Shown here one piece after another: positions 7,597-15,233 of a stretch of DNA of 64,000 bases. Below the pieces are notes generated by a model. It was given only the letters and a program-made list of their open reading frames with translations. It did no database searches and was not told the origin of the DNA. Numbering within the stretch: position 1 is the first letter of the stretch; the number at the start of each line of letters is the position of its first letter. The stretch is from a virus: positions 1 through 64,000 of the IMG/VR virus record IMGVR_UViG_3300030102_006903; one strand, given 5' to 3'. Made by a program: the position numbers and the translations under genes.

Positions 7597-8415
7597 TTAT
7601 TTAATAAGTTTTGATTTTTTTAACGCTCTTGCAGTTTCAATCCATTTAACACCAATTTTGTTATAAACTGGTTTTCTTACGAATCTATTAACTGCTTTTT
7701 GAACTTCTTTTGCGATTGGTTTGTAGACTGTGTTATCTACAATTCTAAAGTTTCCACCGAATAAGTTTTGGAATTTACCTAAATTGTTTTGAACATCTTT
7801 CCAAGATTTTTCTAATAAATCATCTGGTAAAACTCTATCTCTTTGTTTGTTTCTTTCTTGAGCTACTTCGAGTGAAGTATTAACAAATACCATGTAAGTA
7901 TCGTAACCTAGTGATTCAGCGTACTTCTTATTCTTCTTAATCTTACTGTAAACATGACCAGTACCATCGATAATCATACCTAATCTACCTGCTTCATAAA
8001 ACTTCTTTTGTTTTGCGGTAAGTTTTTTTGCTTTATCTCTAATACCACCTGGTGTTGCAGTAATTTTATCCCATAGTTCTGGTTCTTCTCTTTCGATTCT
8101 TGCCAAATCTTTTGGGTCAATACCATTCTTTTTTAATCCAGCTTCAAATGCTGAATCTGAATTAACTGATTTAAGACCTGATGCTGCAAATGATGATTTG
8201 AGTTTTTTATCAATACCGAAGATTTCCATGGCAGTAAATGATTTACCAGAGCCAGGTCCACCTGCCATGAAAACACACTTTAGTATACCAGGGTCATCTA
8301 CTCCTTCTAATATTAGTTGTTCTAATATAGATTCTTTGACAGACATCATTTCTGATTCCATGTCAAACATAGTATCTAAGACCACTGCTTCGGTGATTAA
8401 GGTTCTTAAACTCAA
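7597..8415 (-). CDS. Zeta-toxin-like P-loop kinase with possible prohead-targeting N-terminus
   Basis: 272 aa. Start is TTG 8415, preceded by a good SD (AAGGAG, 5-nt spacing). Residues 1-10 (MSLRTLITEA) contain an ITE-A site like those cut by T4 prohead protease gp21; a second match (ILE-G) lies near residue 37. The kinase core has Walker A GGPGSGKS near 52-59 and IIDGTGH further on, as in zeta-toxin/AAA_33 proteins, which phosphorylate small molecules such as UDP-sugars. The C-terminus is basic. If packaged, it could be injected to act early on the host. The substrate is unknown. Confidence 0.85.
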   Translation of the reverse strand: MSLRTLITEAVVLDTMFDMESEMMSVKESILEQLILEGVDDPGILKCVFMAGGPGSGKSFTAMEIFGIDKKLKSSFAASGLKSVNSDSAFEAGLKKNGIDPKDLARIEREEPELWDKITATPGGIRDKAKKLTAKQKKFYEAGRLGMIIDGTGHVYSKIKKNKKYAESLGYDTYMVFVNTSLEVAQERNKQRDRVLPDDLLEKSWKDVQNNLGKFQNLFGGNFRIVDNTVYKPIAKEVQKAVNRFVRKPVYNKIGVKWIETARALKKSKLIK

Positions 8416-8428
8416 TTGTACTCCTTAT

Positions 8429-8731
8429 TTATTTCTTTGCTCTTGGTTTTCTACCTTTTCTTGGTTTACCTTTTACTGCTTTTACAACATCTTTAGATTG
8501 TTTACCAACCTCTTTGATTGCATCAGCAACATCACCAAGTTCTTCTTTTACTCTTTTTGCTCTTTTCTTTACAGTTTTCACAACTTCTTTTGCGTCTTCT
8601 ACTGCATCTTCGATTTCATCAGGAATAAAATCCCCATCTCTATCGTTGATTTTACCTTTTTTGTAAAATCCGAAATAATATACTCCTGCACCAACTGCAA
8701 GAATAGCTAAAATAATTAAAATTGTTTGCAT
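8429..8731 (-). CDS. Small membrane-anchored protein with EF-hand-like loop and basic tail
   Basis: 100 aa. One N-terminal membrane helix (about 3-23), then DRDGDFIPDEIED, which matches a thrombospondin-3/EF-hand-like calcium loop. An amphipathic charged helix follows and a very Lys/Arg-rich end (KGKPRKGRKPRAKK). The topology fits an inner-membrane protein whose tail binds nucleic acid or acidic lipid. A CTATATTTATAG motif lies about 40 nt upstream and a weak SD (AGGA) precedes the ATG. No family recognised. Confidence 0.8.
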   Translation of the reverse strand: MQTILIILAILAVGAGVYYFGFYKKGKINDRDGDFIPDEIEDAVEDAKEVVKTVKKRAKRVKEELGDVADAIKEVGKQSKDVVKAVKGKPRKGRKPRAKK

Positions 8732-8768
8732 AATAATTCCTATTTTTGATTAATTGTATTTCTACTTA

Positions 8769-8780
8769 CTATAAATATAG
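8769..8780 (-). promoter_or_regulatory. TATATTTATA motif (candidate late promoter)
   Basis: CTATATTTATAG on the minus strand, 38 nt before the start of the 100-aa membrane protein. The same 12-mer occurs at 19223-19234, ahead of the Trp/Tyr-rich lipoprotein. Proposed as a second promoter class; AT-richness makes chance copies possible. Confidence 0.4.
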
Positions 8781-8785
8781 TGTTA

Positions 8786-8932
8786 TTAAATAAACATTTG
8801 TACATCATCATTACTTTCATAGTCATTATCACACTTTTTAATAATGCCTGAATTAGGAAACCAAACTCCTAATATAAAAATAATTGATAAAAATGCTGTC
8901 TTTAATATTTTGACAAGTTTATTCTTCGCCAT
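8786..8932 (-). CDS. Small membrane protein (48 aa)
   Basis: I choose ATG 8932 (MAKNKLVKILK), giving 48 aa and a 14-nt overlap with the preceding gene, rather than an earlier ATG further inside that gene. One hydrophobic helix (residues about 11-26, FLSIIFILGVW), then an acidic tail. No lipobox. Function unknown. Confidence 0.6.
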   Translation of the reverse strand: MAKNKLVKILKTAFLSIIFILGVWFPNSGIIKKCDNDYESNDDVQMFI

Positions 8933-9185
8933 ACAAACTCCATTTTTTTTCTGGTTCTGGTTCAACAATTTTTTCCTCCGTATCTACTATGTAGACGAAT
9001 CCTTCTCTTGCATCCATATAAAACTGAGTATTACCTTTAGATTGATATATAAATTCAAGGACATCAGTTAGTGAATCCAAAACCACAGTTGAGTTTGATA
9101 AGGGAGTCCACCTATCTCCAGGTGGAACTCTCTTCGCTACTTTTGTTTTAACTTCTTCTTGTACTATTTCAGGTTTCTTTACCAT
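8919..9185 (-). CDS. Hypothetical protein (88 aa)
   Basis: 88 aa, soluble. Charged N-terminus, a central beta-type segment (TVVLDSLTDVLEFIYQ), and a Glu/Pro-rich C-terminus. Its ATG overlaps the last base of the DUF4494-like gene stop, so the two are translationally coupled. No family recognised. Confidence 0.75.
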   Translation of the reverse strand: MVKKPEIVQEEVKTKVAKRVPPGDRWTPLSNSTVVLDSLTDVLEFIYQSKGNTQFYMDAREGFVYIVDTEEKIVEPEPEKKWSLYGEE

Positions 9186-9397
9186 TACCCAATAACTCTC
9201 AATATTCTGCTTTCCTTAGCACCACTCACTTTGTAATCGATTTGTACTCCTGAATCTTCGAAGTCTTTTACAACTCTTGATTCTGCTTCTGTAACTGATT
9301 GTGCATCTACTAAATAGATTTCTTTTGCTTTTTTATCTTTGCCATTTTTAAGTGTAGCAACAACCACTTCTACTGTAACTTCAAAAAATTTACTCAT
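9185..9397 (-). CDS. DUF4494-like protein
   Basis: 70 aa, opening FFEVTVEVVVATLKNGK and continuing EIYLVDAQSVTEAESRVV, which matches the DUF4494 pattern known from Bacteroidota genomes: a small ferredoxin-like alpha/beta fold of unknown function. Its presence supports a Bacteroidota host. It is transcribed from its own TTTGG-N19-TATCTTTG promoter with no SD. A TATAAATA (9418-9411) also lies 14 nt before the start. Confidence 0.75.
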   Translation of the reverse strand: MSKFFEVTVEVVVATLKNGKDKKAKEIYLVDAQSVTEAESRVVKDFEDSGVQIDYKVSGAKESRILRVIG

Positions 9398-9436
9398 AAT
9401 TTTAGTTTTATATTTATATATATTTATTTGTATCTA

Positions 9437-9468
9437 CAAAGATACAAAAATTTTACGAATTTTCCAAA
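9437..9468 (-). promoter_or_regulatory. Bacteroidota-type promoter for the DUF4494-like gene
   Basis: TTTGG (9468-9464), 19-nt spacer, TATCTTTG (9444-9437) on the minus strand, the best match to TAnnTTTG along with the ferredoxin promoter. Confidence 0.8.
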
Positions 9469-9474
9469 TTTTTT

Positions 9475-9798
9475 CTAAAATTTATCTTTTGGATAATCAA
9501 ATCCGAAAAATTCATAGTTTTTCTTAACTGATTCATCAGTTCCTTCTGCCTTAATTGTTTCATCTTCATCGTAAAATATAGCATCAGGTGGACATTCAGG
9601 TACACACGCACCACATAGAATACACTCTTCAGGATTAATGTAAAGTTGTTTTCCTTTTAGTTCTTCAGGTGACATATCATCAACCTCTTTACCTGCACCT
9701 TCAATATCAATTGGCCCATGAATACAATTCACAGGACAAACTTTGACACACGCAGTGTCACAAACACTAACACACTTATTTCCGATTATATAACTCAT
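9475..9798 (-). CDS. Dicluster [4Fe-4S]-type ferredoxin
   Basis: 107 aa. The first Cys cluster (C9, C13, C17, C21, C25; CVSVCDTACVKVCPVNC) and the second (ECILCGACVPECPPDA) match bacterial 7Fe/8Fe ferredoxins of the FdxA type. About 25 residues are inserted between the two clusters. The protein carries electrons at low potential in the cytoplasm. It could feed phage enzymes in this window such as the radical SAM protein or the 2OG oxygenases, or redirect host metabolism. It has its own promoter. Confidence 0.92.
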   Translation of the reverse strand: MSYIIGNKCVSVCDTACVKVCPVNCIHGPIDIEGAGKEVDDMSPEELKGKQLYINPEECILCGACVPECPPDAIFYDEDETIKAEGTDESVKKNYEFFGFDYPKDKF

Positions 9799-9807
9799 AA
9801 GTTAGCC

Positions 9808-9839
9808 CAAAGATACAACTTTTTTTTGAGATATCCTAA
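9808..9839 (-). promoter_or_regulatory. Bacteroidota-type promoter for the ferredoxin gene
   Basis: TTAGG (9839-9835), 19-nt spacer, TATCTTTG (9815-9808) on the minus strand. The predicted start leaves only a short SD-less leader. An 8-bp inverted repeat (9817-9824, 9841-9848) overlaps it. Confidence 0.7.
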
Positions 9840-9855
9840 TAAAAAGTTATATTTC

Positions 9856-10419
9856 TTAATATTCGTATTCTTTTTTAGGACCTGAAAGATTTCCATTTAT
9901 TAGGAAGGAACAATTAAAACAAAGCATTCTAAGATTTTCATAATTATGATTCTTTCTATCACCATCGATAAAATCTAAAACTAAAGGAACCTTTCCATCA
10001 GTCATTCTCTTTTCTTCAAAACCACAATTGTTACATTTTTCTAACATATAACCATTGTTTAATAATCTCTGTTTAAGTTTCCATATTGGATAATCTGGAT
10101 ATTTTCCTTTTAAGATATCATCAAGAGAATATTTTCCTCTTTTAATGTTATATCCTTTTCTGATACCATTTCCATCAGGATTTTTCAAATCTTCAAAGAT
10201 ACCATACTTTCTTGCGTATTTTTTGTAGGTATTGTAGGAGACTCCTAATAATCTTGCTGCCTCCATTGCAGAACGAGCCTTTTTCTGTACATCTTTTATT
10301 TCCGATTCAAGTAAGGGTTTTGCACCCAAACCTCTTTTCATTCTTCGATTACTTCCCGCTAGTGATAAATCTTGTGTAGGGTCAAAGTTGGGGAATATCT
10401 TCTCGTTTTTATTTTCCAT
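9856..10419 (-). CDS. HTH plus HNH-like zinc protein with degenerate active site
   Basis: 187 aa. Residues 40-75 resemble a helix-turn-helix (SAMEAARLLGVSYNTYKKYA). The C-terminal part is HNH-like: CNNC near 128, then LDFIDGDRKNHNYENLRMLCFNC. The usual catalytic HH before IDGD is replaced by DF, and the final CxxCH ends in Ser. Nuclease activity is therefore doubtful, and it may be a zinc-stabilised DNA-binding regulator. HNH and HTH proteins of this size are often mobile in phages. A CTATACTTATA element lies upstream. Confidence 0.8.
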   Translation of the reverse strand: MENKNEKIFPNFDPTQDLSLAGSNRRMKRGLGAKPLLESEIKDVQKKARSAMEAARLLGVSYNTYKKYARKYGIFEDLKNPDGNGIRKGYNIKRGKYSLDDILKGKYPDYPIWKLKQRLLNNGYMLEKCNNCGFEEKRMTDGKVPLVLDFIDGDRKNHNYENLRMLCFNCSFLINGNLSGPKKEYEY

Positions 10420-10472
10420 AGTAATAACCTTTATTATAAGTATAGTGTATTAAAATTTATTGACAGGCTTTA

Positions 10473-11561
10473 TTACTTTTTTTGTAGTATTTCATCGATT
10501 AATTTAATAATCAATGATTTTCCTTTCCATAATAATTCTTCACATAGTTTCTTATTATTATAAACCCTATGTTGATTATTATTTAAGAATTCTTCAGTAT
10601 CACAAGTGGTTAATCGTTTTGCTTCTTGTACTAATTTTTCTAATCTCAAAATTTCATCTGTTTCCTTTTCATAAGAATGGTCAACAAAATCATCATACAA
10701 ATCAAAACCTAATTTTCTTAATTCATCTTGTAATCCCCTATAACCATGTATAAGTGGTATCTGTCCTCTTACAAGGGGTTTTATTGTCTTTTCAGTAAAT
10801 GAAATGTGGTTTTTATCATCTTGTTCTAAAAGACCTGTTACATTCTCTGATATCAAATTTACAGTATGTTCTAAGTATTTTAAATCATTCCAATCTTCTT
10901 GTAATAATCTGTGTTCTTCATGATGGTGAACACGAAATTTTTCATGTAATACTTTCTGAATTTCTTCATTTGGTAAAGTACTTACCATTTGATTGAAATC
11001 TTCTTGATAAAATTTTGGTCCTTCACCTTTATTAAGATAATACCAAAAAAATAAATGTGTATGTTTTATTAATCTTGACCTTTTAAATGCCTTACTGCAA
11101 AAATAATTTAACCATAATCTTTGTGTTCTTAGAGAACCATTGTATGATACAATACCATGTGCTAATTCTCTATTATCATGATGAAAAAAAGTTCTACTGT
11201 GAATATTATCGTGCAAGTGTCCAAGAAATGCTAGTGAGTAATCATCAATTACTCTACAATTTAATTCTTGATTTATTGGTAAATCGGATATCAGTATAAA
11301 TTCGTAGTTGTATTTTTCTATTATTTTTTTAAATCTTTCTAAAAATAATTCAATCTGACCCGATTCTGTTGTTATATCAACTATAATTTTTGTATTGGGA
11401 TTACAATATGGAATAACTTTTTCAATCTCACCTTCACCTTCTATTTCTCTATGTACAAATATAATATCATATTTGCCATCTAGTTTTTCAGGTAAAGTAG
11501 CATTTAAAAATCTACCCCACAATCTTTGAGATTGATAATGAAAATCGGCAATCTTAATCAT
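10473..11561 (-). CDS. Putative glycosyltransferase (GT10/exostosin-like C-terminus)
   Basis: 362 aa. The C-terminal stretch SFTEKTIKPLVRGQIPLIHGYRG followed by a Leu/Gly element and FVDHSYE is the pattern seen in GT10-type fucosyltransferase-like proteins of T4-like marine phages, where it forms the sugar-nucleotide binding half. The N-terminal half is less clear. No membrane segment. Its 5' end overlaps the amidinotransferase stop by 8 nt, so the two are probably cotranscribed and act on one product. Donor and acceptor are unknown. Confidence 0.7.
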   Translation of the reverse strand: MIKIADFHYQSQRLWGRFLNATLPEKLDGKYDIIFVHREIEGEGEIEKVIPYCNPNTKIIVDITTESGQIELFLERFKKIIEKYNYEFILISDLPINQELNCRVIDDYSLAFLGHLHDNIHSRTFFHHDNRELAHGIVSYNGSLRTQRLWLNYFCSKAFKRSRLIKHTHLFFWYYLNKGEGPKFYQEDFNQMVSTLPNEEIQKVLHEKFRVHHHEEHRLLQEDWNDLKYLEHTVNLISENVTGLLEQDDKNHISFTEKTIKPLVRGQIPLIHGYRGLQDELRKLGFDLYDDFVDHSYEKETDEILRLEKLVQEAKRLTTCDTEEFLNNNQHRVYNNKKLCEELLWKGKSLIIKLIDEILQKK

Positions 11562-12591
11562 CCTCTCTTACAACATCTAAAGTTACACAATGTGGTCCAC
11601 CACTAAAGGTTCTTGAATGTCTCATCTTTACTGGTAATGATTCAACTCCAAACCTTTGTAATTCTTTCATTAACATTGTTTGATGTTCTTCAACCATACA
11701 AAGTTTACTATTAATAGGTAGGATATTCATACCTAACCAAGGTGATGCAGGACACCAATCATCAAGAACTTGAGTTGCAAATGGTTCTGGTGCCCATATT
11801 TTATCAAAATCATGTAAAAAATGTGGCATATTCCATTCATTAACTCTTTGAGGATTTAATAATACCAATCCTTCTCTTAAAAATACAAAAGTTGTATCAA
11901 TGTGGATATATGCATAAACATTTTCGACTGGATGGACATTGTATTCATTTCCAAAATTTTCTTTACAATAATGTTCTAACCATTTAGCTCCATCTAAATT
12001 ACCTGTATTAGAAACTAAATACAACAAATCATTATTATGTTTTATGACATTTGCAGCATCAAAAACTGGTTCTCCATTTAATAAGGTTGGAATAGATAAA
12101 TCATCTCTTTGATAAATGGAATCTAATAATTTTGGTTTTGGTGCATCAACCCAATGATTTTGGTCAAATAATGGTTTACAGGTTTCTGCCTCATTACTTC
12201 TATGTCTTAATGTCATAGGGGTTGCTATTACCTTATCATTTATTACTATCATTGAATCTCTTGGACAATAATTATAATAACCATCAACTTCCCAATTTTC
12301 TGTTTTAATTGGTTCAGAAAAATCTCTATCCTTAGGTCTGTGAACTTTTACACCGAGATTTCTTAATGTATTTGCAATCTCGTTTAAATCTTCTTCCATC
12401 TCCTCTCTTACCTTTTCAGGATAAAGACCTGATGGTCTATTTTTAAATTCTTCTTCAGATAAGTGTGCATAATCAATACTATGTAGACACTTATCACCAA
12501 CTGTTGGAACTCTTGCGTGTTTTGTTGTTCCTACTATAATCTCTTTGAGATTTCCCCACTCATTTCTTACTTGTGGTTTTATTAATTCCAT
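11554..12591 (-). CDS. Amidinotransferase family enzyme (glycine/inosamine amidinotransferase-like)
   Basis: 345 aa. It has the pentein-fold catalytic set of arginine:X amidinotransferases: FDAAN (D178), YIHID (H230, D232) and the nucleophile C335 in GGPHC. These enzymes move the amidino group from arginine to an amine, giving guanidino products such as guanidinoacetate or streptamine derivatives. Human AGAT and bacterial StrB have the same motif order. The neighbours include a GT-like protein, a 2OG oxygenase and APS kinase, so modification of a small molecule, sugar or base is plausible. It overlaps the DUF2061 gene by 32 nt and has an SD-like GGAG. Confidence 0.88.
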   Translation of the reverse strand: MELIKPQVRNEWGNLKEIIVGTTKHARVPTVGDKCLHSIDYAHLSEEEFKNRPSGLYPEKVREEMEEDLNEIANTLRNLGVKVHRPKDRDFSEPIKTENWEVDGYYNYCPRDSMIVINDKVIATPMTLRHRSNEAETCKPLFDQNHWVDAPKPKLLDSIYQRDDLSIPTLLNGEPVFDAANVIKHNNDLLYLVSNTGNLDGAKWLEHYCKENFGNEYNVHPVENVYAYIHIDTTFVFLREGLVLLNPQRVNEWNMPHFLHDFDKIWAPEPFATQVLDDWCPASPWLGMNILPINSKLCMVEEHQTMLMKELQRFGVESLPVKMRHSRTFSGGPHCVTLDVVREDD

Positions 12592-12781
12592 AATTACTCC
12601 ATTTATACCAGGCTCTTTCGTGTAAATAATAAAGAACCATTTTTGTTACTAATTCAACTCCTCCAATTGCCACACCCCATTTCCAATTACCTGTAATTAT
12701 CCAAGATAATACCATGGTATCTAATGTACCAATGATTCTCCATGTAATTGTTTTTAAGATATGTCTTTTGTGTTTTACCAT
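12560..12781 (-). CDS. DUF2061 membrane protein
   Basis: 73 aa with two membrane helices and the DUF2061 signature: TWRIIGTLDTMVLSW, then GGVELVTKMVLYYLHERAW. This family is often found next to sulfate-activation genes (cysC/cysN), which fits the APS kinase gene 0.8 kb upstream. A role in sulfur or anion handling at the membrane is guessed from context only. The gene overlaps the oxygenase gene stop by one base. Confidence 0.9.
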   Translation of the reverse strand: MVKHKRHILKTITWRIIGTLDTMVLSWIITGNWKWGVAIGGVELVTKMVLYYLHERAWYKWSNYGINKTTSKK

Positions 12782-13263
12782 TATATTAATCCTTTCGGTT
12801 TGTTTATATTTATTGCAAAATGTAATGAATATCTTACACCCTCTGTAACTTCTTTTACTTCATGCCAATCGTTTCTACCAAATACAAACAATTCACCGAT
12901 ACTAACAGATAGTTTTTTATTTTCCAAAATAAAATCACCACCTTTATAATCAGTATTGAGTAAATATCCTCCTGTCAATACTGTATTTAATTTATTTGAA
13001 GAATAACTTGGTCCATCAATATGATTACCAAAGAAATCTCCTTCGTTATAAATCAAAAAAGTAATAAATTCACTAACTTCGTAAAATTTATTAATCTTTT
13101 TTAAATCTTTATTTATTAATTCACTTACAAATTTAAATTCTGAAAAATCTGATATCTTCAACCATTTATTTTTTTTCCAATCTAAATCGTAATCTTGATA
13201 AAACTCTGTATAATCTTTTTGAAAAAATACATTTAATATTTTTTTAACATCAGAGTTTTCCAT
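12781..13263 (-). CDS. 2OG-Fe(II) oxygenase (prolyl-4-hydroxylase-like)
   Basis: 160 aa. Iron ligands HID (H81, D83) and WHEV (H134), with R144 positioned to bind 2-oxoglutarate. The double-stranded beta-helix core covers roughly 65-150. Such enzymes hydroxylate proteins, nucleobases or small molecules. Phage versions are common and mostly uncharacterised. Start and stop overlap both neighbours, so it belongs to the sulfate/amidino module. Confidence 0.85.
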   Translation of the reverse strand: MENSDVKKILNVFFQKDYTEFYQDYDLDWKKNKWLKISDFSEFKFVSELINKDLKKINKFYEVSEFITFLIYNEGDFFGNHIDGPSYSSNKLNTVLTGGYLLNTDYKGGDFILENKKLSVSIGELFVFGRNDWHEVKEVTEGVRYSLHFAININKPKGLI

Positions 13264-13609
13264 CTTTTCTCATTTGTTCTCTGATTGATGTAGCAGATAT
13301 TTCACCAATTTCTTTTGGTGGTATATGTTCTATAATATCGTAACCAACACCTCTTCCATAATTAACTGATTCGATATCAGGTATAATTGTTGTAATTACT
13401 CTACCATCTTTAATCAAATCTTTTAATTCTCCCTCATGAACCATTTTTTCAATTTCTTGAGCAGTCCAAGGTTGATTTTCGTTTGGTTCAACATCTCTAA
13501 TTGCTAAACAAATATTTTTACCTTCCTTTAATCTTTGATTTATTAACCATAGATGACCTTTGTGTAAAGGTTGCCATCTACCAATGAACATTGAGTATTG
13601 TTTTCCCAC
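13250..13609 (-). CDS. Cytidylyltransferase-like nucleotidyltransferase
   Basis: 119 aa. The nucleotide-binding HxGH motif (HKGH at 16-19, in FIGRWQPLHKGH) and the C-terminal ISATSIREQM are typical of the cytidylyltransferase superfamily, which includes NMN adenylyltransferase and CTP:glycerol-3-P cytidylyltransferase. The protein is near the minimal domain size. Placed one base after the APS kinase gene, it may activate the same small substrate. The exact substrate cannot be assigned. Confidence 0.88.
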   Translation of the reverse strand: MGKQYSMFIGRWQPLHKGHLWLINQRLKEGKNICLAIRDVEPNENQPWTAQEIEKMVHEGELKDLIKDGRVITTIIPDIESVNYGRGVGYDIIEHIPPKEIGEISATSIREQMRKDGKL

Positions 13610-13610
13610 T

Positions 13611-14084
13611 TTAAATTTTATTTAGTTGATTTAAATGATTTATAATTTTTGAAAAAGAAGATTCTGGCGAATCTTTTGTTGTATCAATATCTATAAATTC
13701 TATTTCAGGTGCCTCAAAATCTTTTGTATGGAAATGGTCTCTTTCCCTTTTATCTGTACAATGTAAATAAAACTCTTGAAAATTTTCATAACCGATTCTT
13801 TTCTTGAATTCTTCTCTTAATTTTCTATAAGGTGCAACCAATGATACTACAACATCACAATCATTATTGTGAATAAATTCTACAATCATCTGTGCATTTC
13901 TGATGTTATTTTTTCTTCCCTTTTCTGAATAATCTTTATTGATTGTTAAATCTCTTAGATTATCACCATCAAGATGAAAAACACTTCTCCTCCAATTTCT
14001 TTTTTCTGTTTTTAAAAAAGAATGAAGTTTTTTTCCTAAAATCGTTTTACCTGCTCCAGGTTGTCCTATAAACCAATATACCAT
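13611..14084 (-). CDS. cysC: Adenylylsulfate (APS) kinase
   Basis: 157 aa from ATG 14084, which starts directly after the methyltransferase stop; a longer frame into that gene lacks support. Walker A GQPGAGKT at 7-14, HLDGDNLR, and VVSLVAPYRKLREEF match CysC, which phosphorylates APS to PAPS, the sulfate donor. With a nucleotidyltransferase and DUF2061 nearby, it may supply sulfate or a phospho-adenylyl intermediate to modify a phage or host surface molecule. Some spacing motifs differ from E. coli CysC, so another small kinase substrate is possible. Confidence 0.85.
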   Translation of the reverse strand: MVYWFIGQPGAGKTILGKKLHSFLKTEKRNWRRSVFHLDGDNLRDLTINKDYSEKGRKNNIRNAQMIVEFIHNNDCDVVVSLVAPYRKLREEFKKRIGYENFQEFYLHCTDKRERDHFHTKDFEAPEIEFIDIDTTKDSPESSFSKIINHLNQLNKI

Positions 14085-14085
14085 T

Positions 14086-14817
14086 TTATTTTTTAATATG
14101 ATAACACTTGTGGTGGGATGGTACACAAATGTAATCTCCATCTAAAAATTCATGTACTGCTTTTATTACACCTACATGAACTTGTTGTCCTTCAAAATCC
14201 CAAGTATCAGTTTCTAACATTTCTTCAGTTGCATCTTTAATGTTTAAATCATCGTAAGTATTTGCATCACCAGAGAAATCATCAAAAACCATGATACCAC
14301 CTTTTTTTAATTTTTTATATCCATTTTCAACATCAGATTTTACGATGTTATACTCATGTCCTCCATCAATAAAAATAATATCATACCAGTTATCCATTAC
14401 ATTGTGAATCATTTTTCTTGAATCACCTTCAAATACTGTTATAATATCATCTACTTTGAATTTTTTTGCCTCATTCCATAAATGTTCTTTCCATTCTTTT
14501 GGATTATCTTCATTGTACGACCATTCTTCCTCTTTATCGACAGTTAAATTACCTTTAAACCAATCAATCACATGAAGTTCACCATTTATCATTGGTAATT
14601 TTAATATCTTTGCATTTTCAACTGCATCCCATCCTTGGGCACAACCAATCTGTAAAACTTTTGGTCTATCTTTGTAATCATCCTCAGAATCATTATAATT
14701 CCAAAATGTTGATTTAATATGTGTGAAAATGAATGAGGATATCCAAGGAATAGGCAATACCCAATCTGAAGGTGAGAATGTATCCTTTTCTTTTTCTGTA
14801 ACAAACCACTCACTCAT
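14086..14817 (-). CDS. Class I SAM-dependent methyltransferase
   Basis: 243 aa from ATG 14817 (MSEWFVTEK). A longer version from ATG 14892 would overlap the holin candidate by 32 nt, and its extra residues look unstructured, so I prefer the shorter start. Motif I VLQIGCAQGWDAVENA, then IIFIDGGHEY and KKGGIMVFDDF, match the Methyltransf_24/CmcI type that methylates O- or N-atoms of small molecules or sugars. It is probably cotranscribed with the APS kinase. Confidence 0.85.
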   Translation of the reverse strand: MSEWFVTEKEKDTFSPSDWVLPIPWISSFIFTHIKSTFWNYNDSEDDYKDRPKVLQIGCAQGWDAVENAKILKLPMINGELHVIDWFKGNLTVDKEEEWSYNEDNPKEWKEHLWNEAKKFKVDDIITVFEGDSRKMIHNVMDNWYDIIFIDGGHEYNIVKSDVENGYKKLKKGGIMVFDDFSGDANTYDDLNIKDATEEMLETDTWDFEGQQVHVGVIKAVHEFLDGDYICVPSHHKCYHIKK

Positions 14818-14860
14818 ATCGAGTGGTGATATTTTTTTAAATCTTTCCACTAATAATAGT

Positions 14861-15184
14861 TTACTTGTTCTTACTATAAGCTTGAGTACCAAAGAAAGCT
14901 GCTACGATTGCTGCTACTGAAACAAAATATGTTGCTGCCATATCTCCAAGTATTGTTGCTGCTGTTTCTAACTTTACTAAATTTGCTAAAACCACTGCAA
15001 ATGGATATAACAACATTCCAAATAAAGCAAACCATGCCATCTTTCTTTGAGCATCTCTCATTGCATCTTGGTCATCAAGTTCTTTTCTCTTGAATTCCAA
15101 ATACATTTTGTGCTCTTCACTACTTACCTTACCATCACCATTAGTATCAGCAGGGTGAATAGTGTTCTTTTTTTCTTCTGCCAT
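14861..15184 (-). CDS. Small two-helix membrane protein with EF-hand; candidate holin
   Basis: 107 aa. An EF-hand-like loop DTNGDGKVSSEE (about 13-24) and a charged helix precede two hydrophobic helices (about 50-68 and 78-98). A very strong SD (GGGAGG, 6-nt spacing) precedes the ATG. The gene lies directly downstream of the amidase endolysin, which has no signal peptide and so needs a membrane pore. Size and topology fit a class II-like holin, but small two-helix proteins of this kind may have other roles. Calcium binding is inferred from the loop only. Confidence 0.75.
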   Translation of the reverse strand: MAEEKKNTIHPADTNGDGKVSSEEHKMYLEFKRKELDDQDAMRDAQRKMAWFALFGMLLYPFAVVLANLVKLETAATILGDMAATYFVSVAAIVAAFFGTQAYSKNK

Positions 15185-15233
15185 TTATTACCTCCCATTA
15201 ATTGCGAGATGTAACCTTTATTACTTATATATA

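Noticed and set aside
8198-8710. 170-codon plus-strand frame
   Set aside because: Spans two well-supported minus-strand genes and is rich in Phe/Ser/Cys from reversed Lys/Glu codons.
8786-8968. Longer start for the 48-aa membrane protein
   Set aside because: It would overlap the preceding gene by 50 nt and adds a polar run before the membrane helix; ATG 8932 gives a normal 14-nt overlap.
9411-9418. TATAAATA, identical to the T4 late promoter, before the DUF4494-like gene
   Set aside because: It lies in an AT-alternating stretch downstream of a much better host-type promoter and is not repeated in this orientation before likely late genes.
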